NCBI GenBank assembly: GCA_963676635.1
Contig: OY781105.1
Coordinates: forward strand, 372,001 to 436,000
DNA from: GCA-002708315 sp963676635
GTDB lineage: Bacteria; Bacteroidota; Bacteroidia; Bacteroidales; F082
Length of the DNA: 64,000 bases
Direction of reading: 5' to 3'
Below are positions 51,825 through 60,965 of the stretch, piece by piece; positions within the stretch are counted from its first letter, which is position 1; every line of letters begins with the position of its first letter. A program made the position numbers and the translations under genes. The notes under the pieces are model-generated. The model saw only the letters and a list, made by a program, of their open reading frames with translations. It was not told the DNA's origin and ran no database searches.

Positions 51825-54350
51825 ATGGAAGCAAAGTTTTCTCAACGAGTTAAAGATGTACTATCTTTTAGTCGTGAAGAGGCGGTAAGGCTTGGAAATA
51901 ATTATATTGGTCTTGAACATTTATTGCTGGGCATAATACGTGATGGTGATGGAATGGCAATTCAGCTGTTGCGATACTTCGGCGTAGACCTAGTTAAATG
52001 TAAAAAAGATATTGAAGATGCCATTAAGAATCCAGATGGGCAAAGTATAAAAATGGAGAATATTCCTCTTGTTAAACAGGTGGAGAAAGCTCTTAAAATA
52101 ACTTATCTGGAAGCTAAGGTTTTTAATTCAGATCTTATTGGAACTGAGCATTTGCTGCTAGCAATCCTGAAAGACAAAAGTAATTTAGTTACTAGTTTGC
52201 TAAGTCAGGATGGAGTAAATTATAATAGTATTAAAGAAGAACTTATATCTTTGGTTAAGGAACAATCTGACTTACCAAATATTATAGAACCAAAATCTGA
52301 AATGACAGGAGAAACAGAAGATCAGCCACACATTCCTCAGAGGCCTGGTGGCGGAGAAAAGAAATCTGGTGGACAAAAATCCACTACCCCCGTGCTTGAT
52401 AACTTTGGGCGCGATCTTACTAAATTTGCTGAAGAGGGCCGACTGGACCCTATTGTTGGCAGAGATGTAGAGTTGCAACGTATTGCTCAAATATTGAGTC
52501 GCAGGAAAAAAAACAACCCTATATTAATAGGTGAACCTGGTGTTGGCAAATCGGCTATAGCTGAAGGGCTGGCTTTGCGTATTGTTAATCGTAAGGTCTC
52601 CAGGGCTTTGTTTAATAAACGTATTGTTACTCTGGACCTTGCTTCAATTGTAGCTGGTACTAAATATCGTGGCCAGTTTGAAGAGAGAATGAAAGCTGTT
52701 CTTAATGAGTTGAGTAAAAATCCGGATATTATTCTGTTTATTGATGAAATTCACACTATTGTGGGTGCTGGTAATGCTTCCGGCTCTCTCGATGCATCGA
52801 ATATGTTTAAGCCTGCCCTGGCAAGGGGTGAACTGCAATGTATTGGTGCTACAACCCTTGATGAGTATCGTCAGTATATCGAAAAGGATGGTGCCTTGGA
52901 AAGAAGGTTCCAGAAGGTTATTGTTGATCCTACTTCTGCAGATGAAACTATTGAAATCCTTAACAATATTAAGGAAAAGTATGAGGATCACCACCTTGTG
53001 AAATATTCTAATGAAGCTTTAAACGCGTGTGTTAAACTTACTAACAGATATGTAAGTGATAGATATCTTCCTGATAAGGCTATTGATGCCCTTGATGAGG
53101 CTGGTGCGATGGTACACATTAGTAATATTCATGTGCCTTCGGAGATAATTAATCTTGAGAACTCTATTGAGGAAATAAAAGAAAATAAAACCACAGCTAT
53201 TAAGAGCCAGAAGTTTGAAGAGGCTGCACAGTTCAGAGATATTGAAAGACGATATTCTGATGAGTTGGAACAGGCTAAGAAAAGGTGGGAAGATGATTCG
53301 AAAATACATCGCGAAGATGTTACTGATCAACATGTTGCTGATGTTGTGGCTATGATGACTGGCATTCCTGTTCAGAATATTGCGCAGAGTGAAGGCAACA
53401 GGCTTATTAAAATGGAACCTGAACTGATGAAGGATGTTATTGGTCAGGATGGTGCTATTAAAAAAGTTGTTAAGGCTATAAGGCGTAATCGCGCCGGATT
53501 GAAAGATCCTAATAAGCCTATTGGATCGTTTATTTTTCTTGGTCCTACTGGTGTTGGTAAAACTTATCTTGCTAAAATGCTGGCTAAGTATATGTTCGAT
53601 TCACAGGATGCTCTTATCAGAGTTGATATGAGTGAGTATATGGAGAAGTTTGCTGTCTCTCGTTTGGTGGGTGCGCCTCCGGGATATGTTGGTTACGAAG
53701 AAGGTGGTCAGCTTACTGAAAAGGTCCGCCGTAAACCTTATTCAATTATCCTTTTGGATGAGATTGAAAAGGCTCACCCTGATATCTTCCATCTTTTATT
53801 ACAGGTGCTTGATGATGGTCAGTTAACTGATGGTCTTGGACGTAAGGTTGACTTTAAAAACACCATTATTATTATGACTTCAAACATTGGTTCACGACAA
53901 CTAAAAGATTTTGGTCAGGGTGTTGGCTTTACTACAAAGGCTAAGGAAGCATCGAAAACAACACACGCTCAGGGCGTTATTGAAAATGCTCTTAAGCGTG
54001 CCTTTGCTCCTGAGTTTTTAAATCGTATTGATGATGTGGTTATCTTTGATCCTCTTGACAGAGATGATATTCATAAAATTATTGATATTGAACTTAGTCA
54101 TCTGGTTGAAAGAATACATCAGATGGGTTATAAAATAAGAATCAGTCCGAAAGCTAAAGATTATATTATTGATAAGGGATGGGATGAACAGTTTGGCGCT
54201 CGACCACTTAAACGTGCTATTCAAAAATATATTGAGGATCACCTTGCTGAAGAAATTATATCATCTAACCTTAAGAATGGTACAACAATAAGCGTTGGTT
54301 ATGATTCGAAAAATGATGAAATAAAAATAAATTTTAAGAATCCTTCATAA
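51825..54350 (+). CDS. clpC: ATP-dependent Clp protease ATP-binding subunit ClpC, 841 aa
   Basis: A Hsp100 unfoldase that feeds ClpP. Two N-terminal Clp-N repeats (about residues 1-150, LGNNYIGLEHLLLGI) precede AAA+ domain 1 (Walker A GEPGVGKSA, about 237-245), a middle UVR-type helical domain (about 430-470, KSQKFEEAAQFRDIERR), and AAA+ domain 2 (GPTGVGKTYLAK, Walker B ILLDEIEKAHPDIF). The C-terminal domain contains GARPLKRAIQKYIED. The UVR-type middle domain and overall length fit ClpC, not ClpB. The usual mcsAB/ctsR partners of Firmicutes are absent, as expected. A strong terminator follows. Confidence 0.95.
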   Translation: MEAKFSQRVKDVLSFSREEAVRLGNNYIGLEHLLLGIIRDGDGMAIQLLRYFGVDLVKCKKDIEDAIKNPDGQSIKMENIPLVKQVEKALKITYLEAKVFNSDLIGTEHLLLAILKDKSNLVTSLLSQDGVNYNSIKEELISLVKEQSDLPNIIEPKSEMTGETEDQPHIPQRPGGGEKKSGGQKSTTPVLDNFGRDLTKFAEEGRLDPIVGRDVELQRIAQILSRRKKNNPILIGEPGVGKSAIAEGLALRIVNRKVSRALFNKRIVTLDLASIVAGTKYRGQFEERMKAVLNELSKNPDIILFIDEIHTIVGAGNASGSLDASNMFKPALARGELQCIGATTLDEYRQYIEKDGALERRFQKVIVDPTSADETIEILNNIKEKYEDHHLVKYSNEALNACVKLTNRYVSDRYLPDKAIDALDEAGAMVHISNIHVPSEIINLENSIEEIKENKTTAIKSQKFEEAAQFRDIERRYSDELEQAKKRWEDDSKIHREDVTDQHVADVVAMMTGIPVQNIAQSEGNRLIKMEPELMKDVIGQDGAIKKVVKAIRRNRAGLKDPNKPIGSFIFLGPTGVGKTYLAKMLAKYMFDSQDALIRVDMSEYMEKFAVSRLVGAPPGYVGYEEGGQLTEKVRRKPYSIILLDEIEKAHPDIFHLLLQVLDDGQLTDGLGRKVDFKNTIIIMTSNIGSRQLKDFGQGVGFTTKAKEASKTTHAQGVIENALKRAFAPEFLNRIDDVVIFDPLDRDDIHKIIDIELSHLVERIHQMGYKIRISPKAKDYIIDKGWDEQFGARPLKRAIQKYIEDHLAEEIISSNLKNGTTISVGYDSKNDEIKINFKNPS

Positions 54351-54357
54351 CTTAAAG

Positions 54358-54391
54358 GGTGCAATTGATTAGCCGATTGCACCTTTTTTTT
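54358..54391 (+). terminator. Intrinsic terminator of clpC
   Basis: GGTGCAAT (54358-54365) pairs with ATTGCACC (54376-54383) around a 10-nt loop, followed by eight T residues. Confidence 0.95.
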
Positions 54392-54431
54392 ATTCATTAT
54401 AAATTCATTAATTATTTAGATAAACTTTTTT

Positions 54432-54461
54432 TTTAAGGTTAAGAAGCAAATACTATATTTG
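54432..54461 (+). promoter_or_regulatory. Promoter of the long acyl-CoA dehydrogenase gene
   Basis: TATATTTG at 54454-54461 matches the -7 consensus; 19 bp upstream is TTT (54432-54434) instead of TTG. The start codon follows 27 bp later. Confidence 0.5.
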
Positions 54462-54487
54462 CGCGACTTTTATAAATACAAAAAGAT

Positions 54488-56272
54488 ATGGAAACAAAAG
54501 CTGCTATTAGAGGTGGAGAATTTTTGGTTAAGGAAGTAACTACTGATCAGGTATTTATTCCTGAGGAGTTTGATGAAGAACAGCAGATGATTGCTGAATC
54601 ATGTTCAGATTTTATTGAGACCGAAGTAGTTCCTAATTTTGAAAAACTTGACAAACACGAGCCGGGACTCATGCCTGAGTTGCTTAAGAAAGCCGGAGAA
54701 CTGGGACTTTTGGGTATTTCTGTACCTGAAGAACTTGATGGGTTTGGCCAATCATTTTTAACTTCAATGAAAGCTGCTGAAGCTATAGGTTCTGCGTATT
54801 CTTTCTCTGTAGCTTTTATGGCTCATACTGGTATTGGTACTCTGCCAATTCTTTATTACGGAAATGAAGAACAACATCAGAAATATATCCCACAACTTGC
54901 TACAGGTGAAAAACTTGCTGCTTATGCTCTTACTGAACCAGGTGCTGGTTCTGATGCTAATGCAGGTACTACCAAAGCTGTGCTTAGTGAGGATGGTAAA
55001 CATTATATCCTTAACGGACAGAAAATGTGGATTACCAATGGTGGTTTTGCTGATGTGTTTACCGTGTTTGCTAAAATTGATAACGACAGGGTTTTAAGTG
55101 CGTTTATCGTTGAATCAGACTGGCAAGGGATTACCATGAATCCTGAAGAAAATAAGATGGGTATCAAGGGTTCTTCCACTCGTCAGATTTTCTTTAATGA
55201 TGTTAAGGTGCCTGTGGAAAATCTTCTTGGTAAAAGGGGTATTGGATTCCGTATTGCATTGAATATTCTTCATATTGGCCGTATTAAACTTGGTGCTACT
55301 GTGCTTGGTGGTATGCGACGCGCTATCAATAACTCAGTTAATTATGCCAATGAGCGTAAACAGTTTAACCAGTTCCTTGCTCAGTTTGGTGCTATTAAGC
55401 ATAAAATGGCTGAACAGGTTGTGAAAATGTTTAGCACCGAATCTGCTATTTATCGTACAAGTAAGGATGTTCAGGATACTATCGCTTCAATGCTGGAAGC
55501 TGGTAGAAATTATGGTGAAGCTAATATAGAAGGTGTTGCTGAGTATGAACCTGAATGTGCTTTGCTTAAGGTTTATGGCTCTGAAGCTCTCGACTTTATT
55601 GTTGACGAAATGGTTCAGATTTTTGGTGGTATGGGTTTCTCTGCTGAAGCTCCTGCTGACAGGTCTTACCGTGATTCCCGTATTAACAGAATCTTTGAAG
55701 GTACTAACGAAATCAATCGTATGATTACTGTTGATGCAACTATGAAAAAGGGAATGAAAAAGAAAATTGCTCTTTTTGAAGCCGCTATAGAGATTGTAAG
55801 TAAACTGGATGAGCTTGAAAGTGTTGCTATTCATGATGAGGATTACTATGGTTCTCGTCGCTTGTTAGTGGAGAATCTTAAAAAAGCTACTCTTATGTTA
55901 CTGCCTGGGGTTCAGGACACTTTTAAACGTAAGCTGGCTTTTGAAGAGGAAATTCTTATGAATATCTCTGACATGATTATGAATATCTATACTCTGGAAT
56001 CTTCATTGTTGAGAGTTCAGAAAATGGATGAGAAGAATATGAAGACTAACATCTCAATTTATAAAGATATTCTGGAGGTTCTTTTGCAGGAAGTGACTTA
56101 TAAAATTAAGAAATCCGGGCTGGATGCAATATCATCTTTTGCTGAAGGTGAAGATCTTGAAAAATATGTTGCTGCTCTTGAAACATTGACTAAGTTTACT
56201 CCTGTTAATATTAAAGAAGCAAGAAGAAGAATTGCTAATAAACTTATTGATGATGAAGTTTATAAATTCTAA
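54488..56272 (+). CDS. Acyl-CoA dehydrogenase, long form, 594 aa
   Basis: An FAD-dependent dehydrogenase of fatty acyl-CoA beta-oxidation. The acyl-CoA dehydrogenase core (residues about 30-410) has the FAD signature YALTEPGAGSDANAGTTKA, the KMWITNGGFADV block, and the arginine/glutamate end RIFEGTNEINRM. A C-terminal helical extension (about 420-594) makes it about 200 residues longer than short-chain enzymes, as in the very-long-chain type or the Bacteroidota 597-aa form. No ETF genes are nearby. A terminator follows. Confidence 0.93.
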   Translation: METKAAIRGGEFLVKEVTTDQVFIPEEFDEEQQMIAESCSDFIETEVVPNFEKLDKHEPGLMPELLKKAGELGLLGISVPEELDGFGQSFLTSMKAAEAIGSAYSFSVAFMAHTGIGTLPILYYGNEEQHQKYIPQLATGEKLAAYALTEPGAGSDANAGTTKAVLSEDGKHYILNGQKMWITNGGFADVFTVFAKIDNDRVLSAFIVESDWQGITMNPEENKMGIKGSSTRQIFFNDVKVPVENLLGKRGIGFRIALNILHIGRIKLGATVLGGMRRAINNSVNYANERKQFNQFLAQFGAIKHKMAEQVVKMFSTESAIYRTSKDVQDTIASMLEAGRNYGEANIEGVAEYEPECALLKVYGSEALDFIVDEMVQIFGGMGFSAEAPADRSYRDSRINRIFEGTNEINRMITVDATMKKGMKKKIALFEAAIEIVSKLDELESVAIHDEDYYGSRRLLVENLKKATLMLLPGVQDTFKRKLAFEEEILMNISDMIMNIYTLESSLLRVQKMDEKNMKTNISIYKDILEVLLQEVTYKIKKSGLDAISSFAEGEDLEKYVAALETLTKFTPVNIKEARRRIANKLIDDEVYKF

Positions 56273-56292
56273 TATTAATAAAGATTAATAGA

Positions 56293-56324
56293 AAGGCTGT
56301 CTGGTTTCAGACGGCCTTTTTTTT
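56293..56324 (+). terminator. Intrinsic terminator of the long acyl-CoA dehydrogenase gene
   Basis: AAGGCTGTCTG pairs with CAGACGGCCTT around GTTT (one G-T pair), followed by eight T residues. Confidence 0.93.
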
Positions 56325-56403
56325 ACAGTTACAAATAATCAGCTACTTATTTACACATCACATAATGGTTGTTTTGTGCTGTATAACTATTCAGTTACTA
56401 TGC

Positions 56404-56485
56404 ATAAACCGATATTTTCATACGTCTGAAAATTAATTATGATACGTATGAAAATCAAGTATGATACCTATGAAAACAATGATGT
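56404..56485. repeat. 22-bp palindromic tandem array D
   Basis: Units of 22 bp start at 56404, 56426, 56448 and 56470 (last partial). The shared core is again a CATACGTATG-type palindrome with flanking TTTT/AAAA (for example CATACGTCTGAAAA, GATACGTATGAAAA). This is the same family as the array at 37612, and both also contain the variant CATACCTATGAAA or GATACCTATGAAA. It lies between the terminator of the long acyl-CoA dehydrogenase and the lipoprotein gene. Confidence 0.9.
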
Positions 56486-56556
56486 TTGCTGTGTGATGAA
56501 TGAATTTATGAATAGCAAATGAGCTAATGCAAAGCTAAATATCTGTTTTCTTTAAT

Positions 56557-57021
56557 TTACTGTTCTACAGGATAATAAATAAACCTTAGGAATCCGTATG
56601 TTTCTTTGTTATTATCCCATACCAAATGAACGAAATAATCACCGCGGGATAAGTCAGCAGTTCCGGGACATACTCTGAAGTTTCTTCCTTTAATCCATGT
56701 AAGTTCATTGTAGCCTTCATTAATGTATTGCTTTGGTACAATAATATTATTTACCCCCATTTTCTGAGCAACAGCAAAGTAATTGGCTTCTGTGTTTATT
56801 ATTCCTGAATCTTTTAAAATATCTGAAACAGAATCAAAATCAATAAGAGTTTTAGTTGTACTTCTGGATTCTGTAAAAATCTCAGGAACAATGTATAATT
56901 GCTTATTATCTTGAATTTGATTTAATATAAGATCAGGGTCTTTTTGTTGTTTACATCCCGTTATAATAACGGCGAAAAAACTTAATAAAAGAGCAAAAGT
57001 AAAAACCAGAAATCTATTCAT
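56557..57021 (-). CDS. Lipoprotein of unknown function, 154 aa
   Basis: The N-terminal hydrophobic segment ends in ITGC, a lipobox, so Cys23 is lipidated. The mature part (about 130 residues) has alternating strands and an ending VHLVWDNNKETYGFLRFIYYP that reads as an edge of a beta sandwich. I do not recognise a family. It is transcribed in the same direction as the acyl-CoA dehydrogenase gene upstream but behind that gene's terminator, so it is likely separate. Confidence 0.75.
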   Translation of the reverse strand: MNRFLVFTFALLLSFFAVIITGCKQQKDPDLILNQIQDNKQLYIVPEIFTESRSTTKTLIDFDSVSDILKDSGIINTEANYFAVAQKMGVNNIIVPKQYINEGYNELTWIKGRNFRVCPGTADLSRGDYFVHLVWDNNKETYGFLRFIYYPVEQ

Positions 57022-57030
57022 TAGACTAAA

Positions 57031-57065
57031 ATAAAAACTCCGTCAGTTCGCAATACTAACGGAGT
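57031..57065 (-). terminator. Intrinsic terminator of the short acyl-CoA dehydrogenase gene
   Basis: On the minus strand ACTCCGT (57065-57059) pairs with ACGGAGT (57043-57037), followed by TTTTATTTT. It lies 22 bp after the stop codon and overlaps the start region of the lipoprotein gene upstream leader. Confidence 0.85.
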
Positions 57066-57086
57066 ATAATATAATTAATTAAAAAG

Positions 57087-58229
57087 TTATTTCAATATAC
57101 CTTTGGCAATAACTAACCTTTGTATTTGATTAGTACCTTCGTAAATCTGACAAAGTTTAGCATCACGCATCATTTTTTCCACAAGGAAATCATATGAATA
57201 CCCCTCTCCTGCCATAACTTGTACAGCATCAGTAGTTACTTTCATACCAACATCAGATGCGTACAACTTACACATAGCGGAAAGCAGATTAGCACTCTTT
57301 TGCTTATTGTCGTATGCCCAGGCTGCATTCCAGGTAAGTAGTCGTGCTGCTTCTATTTCGGTAGCCATATCAGCAAGCATAAAGCTAACCCCCTGATTAA
57401 CAACAACTGGTTTGCCAAACTGGATACGGTGTTTAGCCCAGTTTTTTGCTGTTTCATAAGCTTCACGGGCATTACCAACACTTAAGGCAGCAACCCCAGT
57501 CCTTGTTCTTTCAAAGGTTTTCATAGCCAGCAAAAATCCATGTCCTTCACCACCAATACGGTTTTCAACGGGTATTTCCACATCATGGAATTTAAATTCT
57601 GTTTGTATTGAAGCTCTTTGTCCCATTTTTTGCATATCAGCTACAATTTCAACACCCGGACTATCAGTTGGTACCACAAAAGCAGTAAGACTACGTGCAC
57701 CCTTTTCAGGATCAGTAATAGCAAAAACAGTTATAAATGATGATGGACTACCATTGGTAATAAATCGTTTATGTCCATTAAGAATATATTTATCACCCTT
57801 AAGAATGGCAGAAGATTTAATTCCGGCAACATCAGAACCAGCATTAGGTTCAGTAAGCGCATAAGCAGCAACACCTTTTTCTTCATTGATTTGTCCGAAA
57901 AAGCGTTTTTTCTGCTCTTCAGATGCTCCAAGGTACAAAGGCGTAAGGGCAAGCGTATTGGCATCGAGGCAAATACCTATTCCAACGCATCCGGCTCCCA
58001 GCTCTTCTGATGCCAGAGCACTTTCGAAGATACTATGGCCATGACCGCCAAATTCCTTTGACATCGGCCCGTTCATAATTCCTTCTTCGTATGCTTTTTT
58101 TACAATAGGCCATGGGAATTCGGCAAGTCCGTCATATTTTCTTGCTTCAGGTCTTATTACTCTATTAGCAAAATCCCTTACTTTTTCCCTTAGTTCAATT
58201 TGTTCGTTAGTTAGTGAAAAGTCTACCAT
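57087..58229 (-). CDS. Acyl-CoA dehydrogenase, short/medium type, 380 aa
   Basis: A butyryl-CoA-dehydrogenase-like FAD enzyme of fatty acid or amino-acid degradation. The FAD-binding block YALTEPNAGSDVAGIKSSA is at about residues 122-140, the ERTRTGVAALSVG loop at about 232-244, and the catalytic-Glu motif QIYEGTNQIQRLVIAKGILK ends the protein. Length is normal. It is separated from the longer dehydrogenase by a lipoprotein gene, and no ETF genes are nearby. Confidence 0.94.
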   Translation of the reverse strand: MVDFSLTNEQIELREKVRDFANRVIRPEARKYDGLAEFPWPIVKKAYEEGIMNGPMSKEFGGHGHSIFESALASEELGAGCVGIGICLDANTLALTPLYLGASEEQKKRFFGQINEEKGVAAYALTEPNAGSDVAGIKSSAILKGDKYILNGHKRFITNGSPSSFITVFAITDPEKGARSLTAFVVPTDSPGVEIVADMQKMGQRASIQTEFKFHDVEIPVENRIGGEGHGFLLAMKTFERTRTGVAALSVGNAREAYETAKNWAKHRIQFGKPVVVNQGVSFMLADMATEIEAARLLTWNAAWAYDNKQKSANLLSAMCKLYASDVGMKVTTDAVQVMAGEGYSYDFLVEKMMRDAKLCQIYEGTNQIQRLVIAKGILK

Positions 58230-58416
58230 ATCAGTTGTTTAATGAATTTTATAGAATCTTAATTTTACTATTGTGTTAGATATTCACAAATATAAGCAGA
58301 AATTCCAAATAAACATTACTTTAATATCTTTTATAACAAATTGGGTGACTTATATTTGGATACCGTGTTTAATTCTTATCTTCGTAAAACAAAAATTATC
58401 TTGAAATACAGAATAA

Positions 58417-59328
58417 ATGGTTGATAATTCATTAATAATAGGTTTTAAATCATATCTGCAACTGGAGCGTGGAATGTCGCAAAATACGGTAGAAGCATAT
58501 CTGCATGATGTGCGTTTGCTGGTATCTTTTATGGCAACAAACAAACGTCAGACAAAAATTACAGACATTGTTTATGAAGATTTAATTGATTTTATAGAGT
58601 TTGTGAATGACATTGATATGGGAGTTCACACTCAGGCCCGCATTATTTCAGGAATAAAAGCGTTTTTCAGATACCTTCTAATTGAAAAAGAAATAGAATC
58701 AAACCCATCTGAATTAATAGAAACACCAAAATTAGGCAGGAAATTACCTGATGTTCTTTCTGTGGAAGATATAGAATTAATTTTAAATGCCGTTAACCTT
58801 TCTTTGCCTGAAGGAGAAAGGAATAAGGCTATCTTAGAAACTCTGTATGGCTGTGGATTACGTGTTTCTGAGCTTGTTAACCTAAGCATTCTTGATTATC
58901 ATCCAGATGATATGTTAATGTCTGTAAAAGGAAAAGGAAACAAACAACGACTTGTACCATTGGGAGAACATACTGTTAAACAGATTAATATCTATTTGCA
59001 ATATTCGAGGGTAAAATCACTTGGAAATAAAAAGGATAATGGTGTTTTGTTTCTCAACAGGCGGGGCAATAAGTTAACACGCCAGATGATTTTTGAAATT
59101 GTAAAAAAAGTTGCTGAATGTGCTGGAATAAGAAAAAGTATTAGTCCGCATTCATTTCGGCATGCGTTCGCAACTCATCTTGTACAAAATGGTGCCGATT
59201 TAAGAGTTGTTCAGGAGTTGCTTGGACATGTATCAATAATGACCACAGAAATATACACACACATCAACAATGAAGATCTGCGAAAGGCAGTCAATAAATA
59301 TCACCCAAGAAACAAAAATCAGACGTAG
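58417..59328 (+). CDS. xerD: Site-specific tyrosine recombinase XerD-like, 303 aa
   Basis: Resolves chromosome dimers with XerC at dif. The N-terminal SAM-like domain (residues about 1-95) precedes the catalytic domain. The full set of catalytic residues is present: Arg149 (GLRVSEL), Lys173 (KGKGNKQR), His245 and Arg248 (SPHSFRHAF), His271 (LLGHVS) and Tyr280 (EIYTH), each one position later than in E. coli XerD. Length is normal. No integron or mobile element adjoins it, so the housekeeping role is likely. Its 3' end overlaps a convergent gene by 10 bp. Confidence 0.92.
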   Translation: MVDNSLIIGFKSYLQLERGMSQNTVEAYLHDVRLLVSFMATNKRQTKITDIVYEDLIDFIEFVNDIDMGVHTQARIISGIKAFFRYLLIEKEIESNPSELIETPKLGRKLPDVLSVEDIELILNAVNLSLPEGERNKAILETLYGCGLRVSELVNLSILDYHPDDMLMSVKGKGNKQRLVPLGEHTVKQINIYLQYSRVKSLGNKKDNGVLFLNRRGNKLTRQMIFEIVKKVAECAGIRKSISPHSFRHAFATHLVQNGADLRVVQELLGHVSIMTTEIYTHINNEDLRKAVNKYHPRNKNQT

Positions 59329-59789
59329 TCGATCTTCCCCTCTTCATCAACATAAACACCAAAGTTCATGTAAACAAGCTTGTCATCCCTGAAAAAGAAA
59401 TCAAGCATACTTTCCTCAAAAGACACACGAAGATCTTTATCATCTTCACCAACAAGCTCTTCTTCAGCTTCATCATATTCCTTACTGCCGTTTTTAGCCA
59501 TAAGTTCAATAATATCATCTTTGGATTTACCCATTATCTTTTCACCGAAAAGCTCTGTTTCAGGATTGTCAGACTCAACTCCGGCAAGGATGGGAGTTGC
59601 TAAACCCACAAAAAACAATGAATATCCCTTGTTCCAGTAATGCAGGATGCTAGTGTTAAGATCCTCATCCTCATCGATATTGTCAATTTCTTCAGGTTCA
59701 CCGTACTTTTCCACGAAAGTGTCCATATCTATGCCAAATTCAACATCGCCGAAGCCTTTATTTGGGAATACTTTAAAATTTGAAAACAT
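59319..59789 (-). CDS. Conserved hypothetical acidic protein, 156 aa
   Basis: A soluble, very acidic protein. The start NKGFGDVEFGIDMDTFVEKYGEP is of the kind found in proteins with a lipoprotein-like SmpA/BamE-type fold start, but no signal peptide is present here, so it is cytoplasmic. The rest has acidic stretches (NIDEDEDLNTS, EEELVGEDDKDL). I do not recognise a named family. It lies 28 bp downstream of the SDR gene and overlaps the xerD end. Confidence 0.72.
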   Translation of the reverse strand: MFSNFKVFPNKGFGDVEFGIDMDTFVEKYGEPEEIDNIDEDEDLNTSILHYWNKGYSLFFVGLATPILAGVESDNPETELFGEKIMGKSKDDIIELMAKNGSKEYDEAEEELVGEDDKDLRVSFEESMLDFFFRDDKLVYMNFGVYVDEEGKIDYV

Positions 59790-59817
59790 ATGCTATTTGA
59801 TTATAGTTGATATCTAA

Positions 59818-60624
59818 TTATTTAAAAGGTGAATCGGGCTCTTTGGCCAGATCATTATAAATTAACTTTTCCAGTAGCTTTGGGAAAAACTTGCTTAAAA
59901 GTGAAACCAATTTACCTTCTGAAGTTAGAACAATTTTGTTTTTTCTCCTTTTTACTGCTAAATAAATATGATGAGCTACTTCTTCAGCTAACATCATCTT
60001 ACCCTCATTACGCGGAGTATCACCCTGTTGTGAGCCATCAGCTTTCAGAGAAGTGTTTCTGATATTTGAGGCAGTGAAGCCTGGATGTGCGACAAGCACG
60101 TTTAATCCCTTTTTAAGGTTCTCAGTGCGCAGCGACTCCATAAATCCATTCATTGCAAACTTTGATGCTGAATAGCCAGTTCTGGCAGGCAGTCCCTTTA
60201 TGCCGGCAATGGATGACACTCCCACCACACTTCCCTTTGATTCGAGCAGATAAGGCAAGGCATATTTAGTGCAATAAACAGTTCCCCAGAAGTTTATATT
60301 CATTAGCTGTCGTATAACATCCAGACTAGCATCCTCAAATAGAGCACGCATTGAAATGCCTGCATTATTAATAAGGACGTCGATTCTGTTGAAATTCTCT
60401 TTGGCTGTCAAAATAAGGTTCTTGCAATCGGCTTCAATACTTACATCCGTTTGGCATATGATTACATTTGTACCCTTTGCTTCCAGATCTTTTTTTATTT
60501 CCTCAAGTTTATCCAGACTACGTGCTCCAAGCACAAGATCAGCACCATGCGAACTGTATTCGTATGCTAAAGCCTTCCCTATTCCGGAAGTTGCGCCTGT
60601 TATTATTACTACTTTATTTTTCAC
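59818..60624 (-). CDS. SDR-family oxidoreductase, 268 aa
   Basis: A classical short-chain dehydrogenase. The cofactor-binding TGATSGIGKAL is at residues about 9-19, NNAGIS at about 88-93, and the YSASK motif gives the catalytic Tyr and Lys at about 154-158. Tail features (KRRKNKIVLTSEGKL) are of the kind found in enzymes that act on lipid-like or 3-oxo substrates, but the substrate is unknown. The start is GTG at 60624. Confidence 0.93.
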   Translation of the reverse strand: MKNKVVIITGATSGIGKALAYEYSSHGADLVLGARSLDKLEEIKKDLEAKGTNVIICQTDVSIEADCKNLILTAKENFNRIDVLINNAGISMRALFEDASLDVIRQLMNINFWGTVYCTKYALPYLLESKGSVVGVSSIAGIKGLPARTGYSASKFAMNGFMESLRTENLKKGLNVLVAHPGFTASNIRNTSLKADGSQQGDTPRNEGKMMLAEEVAHHIYLAVKRRKNKIVLTSEGKLVSLLSKFFPKLLEKLIYNDLAKEPDSPFK

Positions 60625-60780
60625 TTTATAAATTTTTACAATAGTAATAATTATTGTTTTGAAATTAAAGAAAAATTAAATTTTATTAAGGCTTTGTTTA
60701 ATTGTGCTGAGTAAGGCAAAATATAAGCACTTCTAGTAAATGTTATGGCATATGAGATCAACCAGCATCGCACTTTATAA
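60625..60780. other. Intergenic stretch upstream of the SDR gene
   Basis: About 155 bp, AT-rich, between the SDR gene and the small zinc-motif gene. No further feature seen. Confidence 0.4.
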
Positions 60781-60939
60781 TTATCCAAAAACAACAACCT
60801 TTCCACTACCAGAACATTTGTAGCAAATGGCTAATCTTCCCGTATTTGATGTTCCATAATTTTTCAATTGACATCTACCGCAATTACATCTTCCTGTACC
60901 TGAGCAGTGAGGGCACTTGATTGTTGATATTTTGGCCAT
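60781..60939 (-). CDS. 52-residue zinc-motif (DnaJ-like) protein
   Basis: On the minus strand an ATG at 60939 opens a 52-codon frame with two CxxCxGxG units: CPHCSGTGRC near the N-terminus and CYKCSGSGKV near the C-terminus, with CNCGRC between. This is the layout of a single DnaJ-type zinc-binding repeat, here without any J domain. Eight cysteines could hold two zinc ions. It is a small standalone protein of unknown role, possibly a zinc chaperone or a binding partner. The regular cysteine spacing makes chance unlikely. It lies 26 bp downstream of the flavodoxin-like gene. Confidence 0.8.
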   Translation of the reverse strand: MAKISTIKCPHCSGTGRCNCGRCQLKNYGTSNTGRLAICYKCSGSGKVVVFG

Positions 60940-60965
60940 TAATTTATTTTAATGTTTATTATCTG

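Noticed and set aside
58417..59328. Integron or phage integrase
   Set aside because: The protein has the XerD layout and catalytic residues at the XerD positions, and no attachment site or cassette genes adjoin it.
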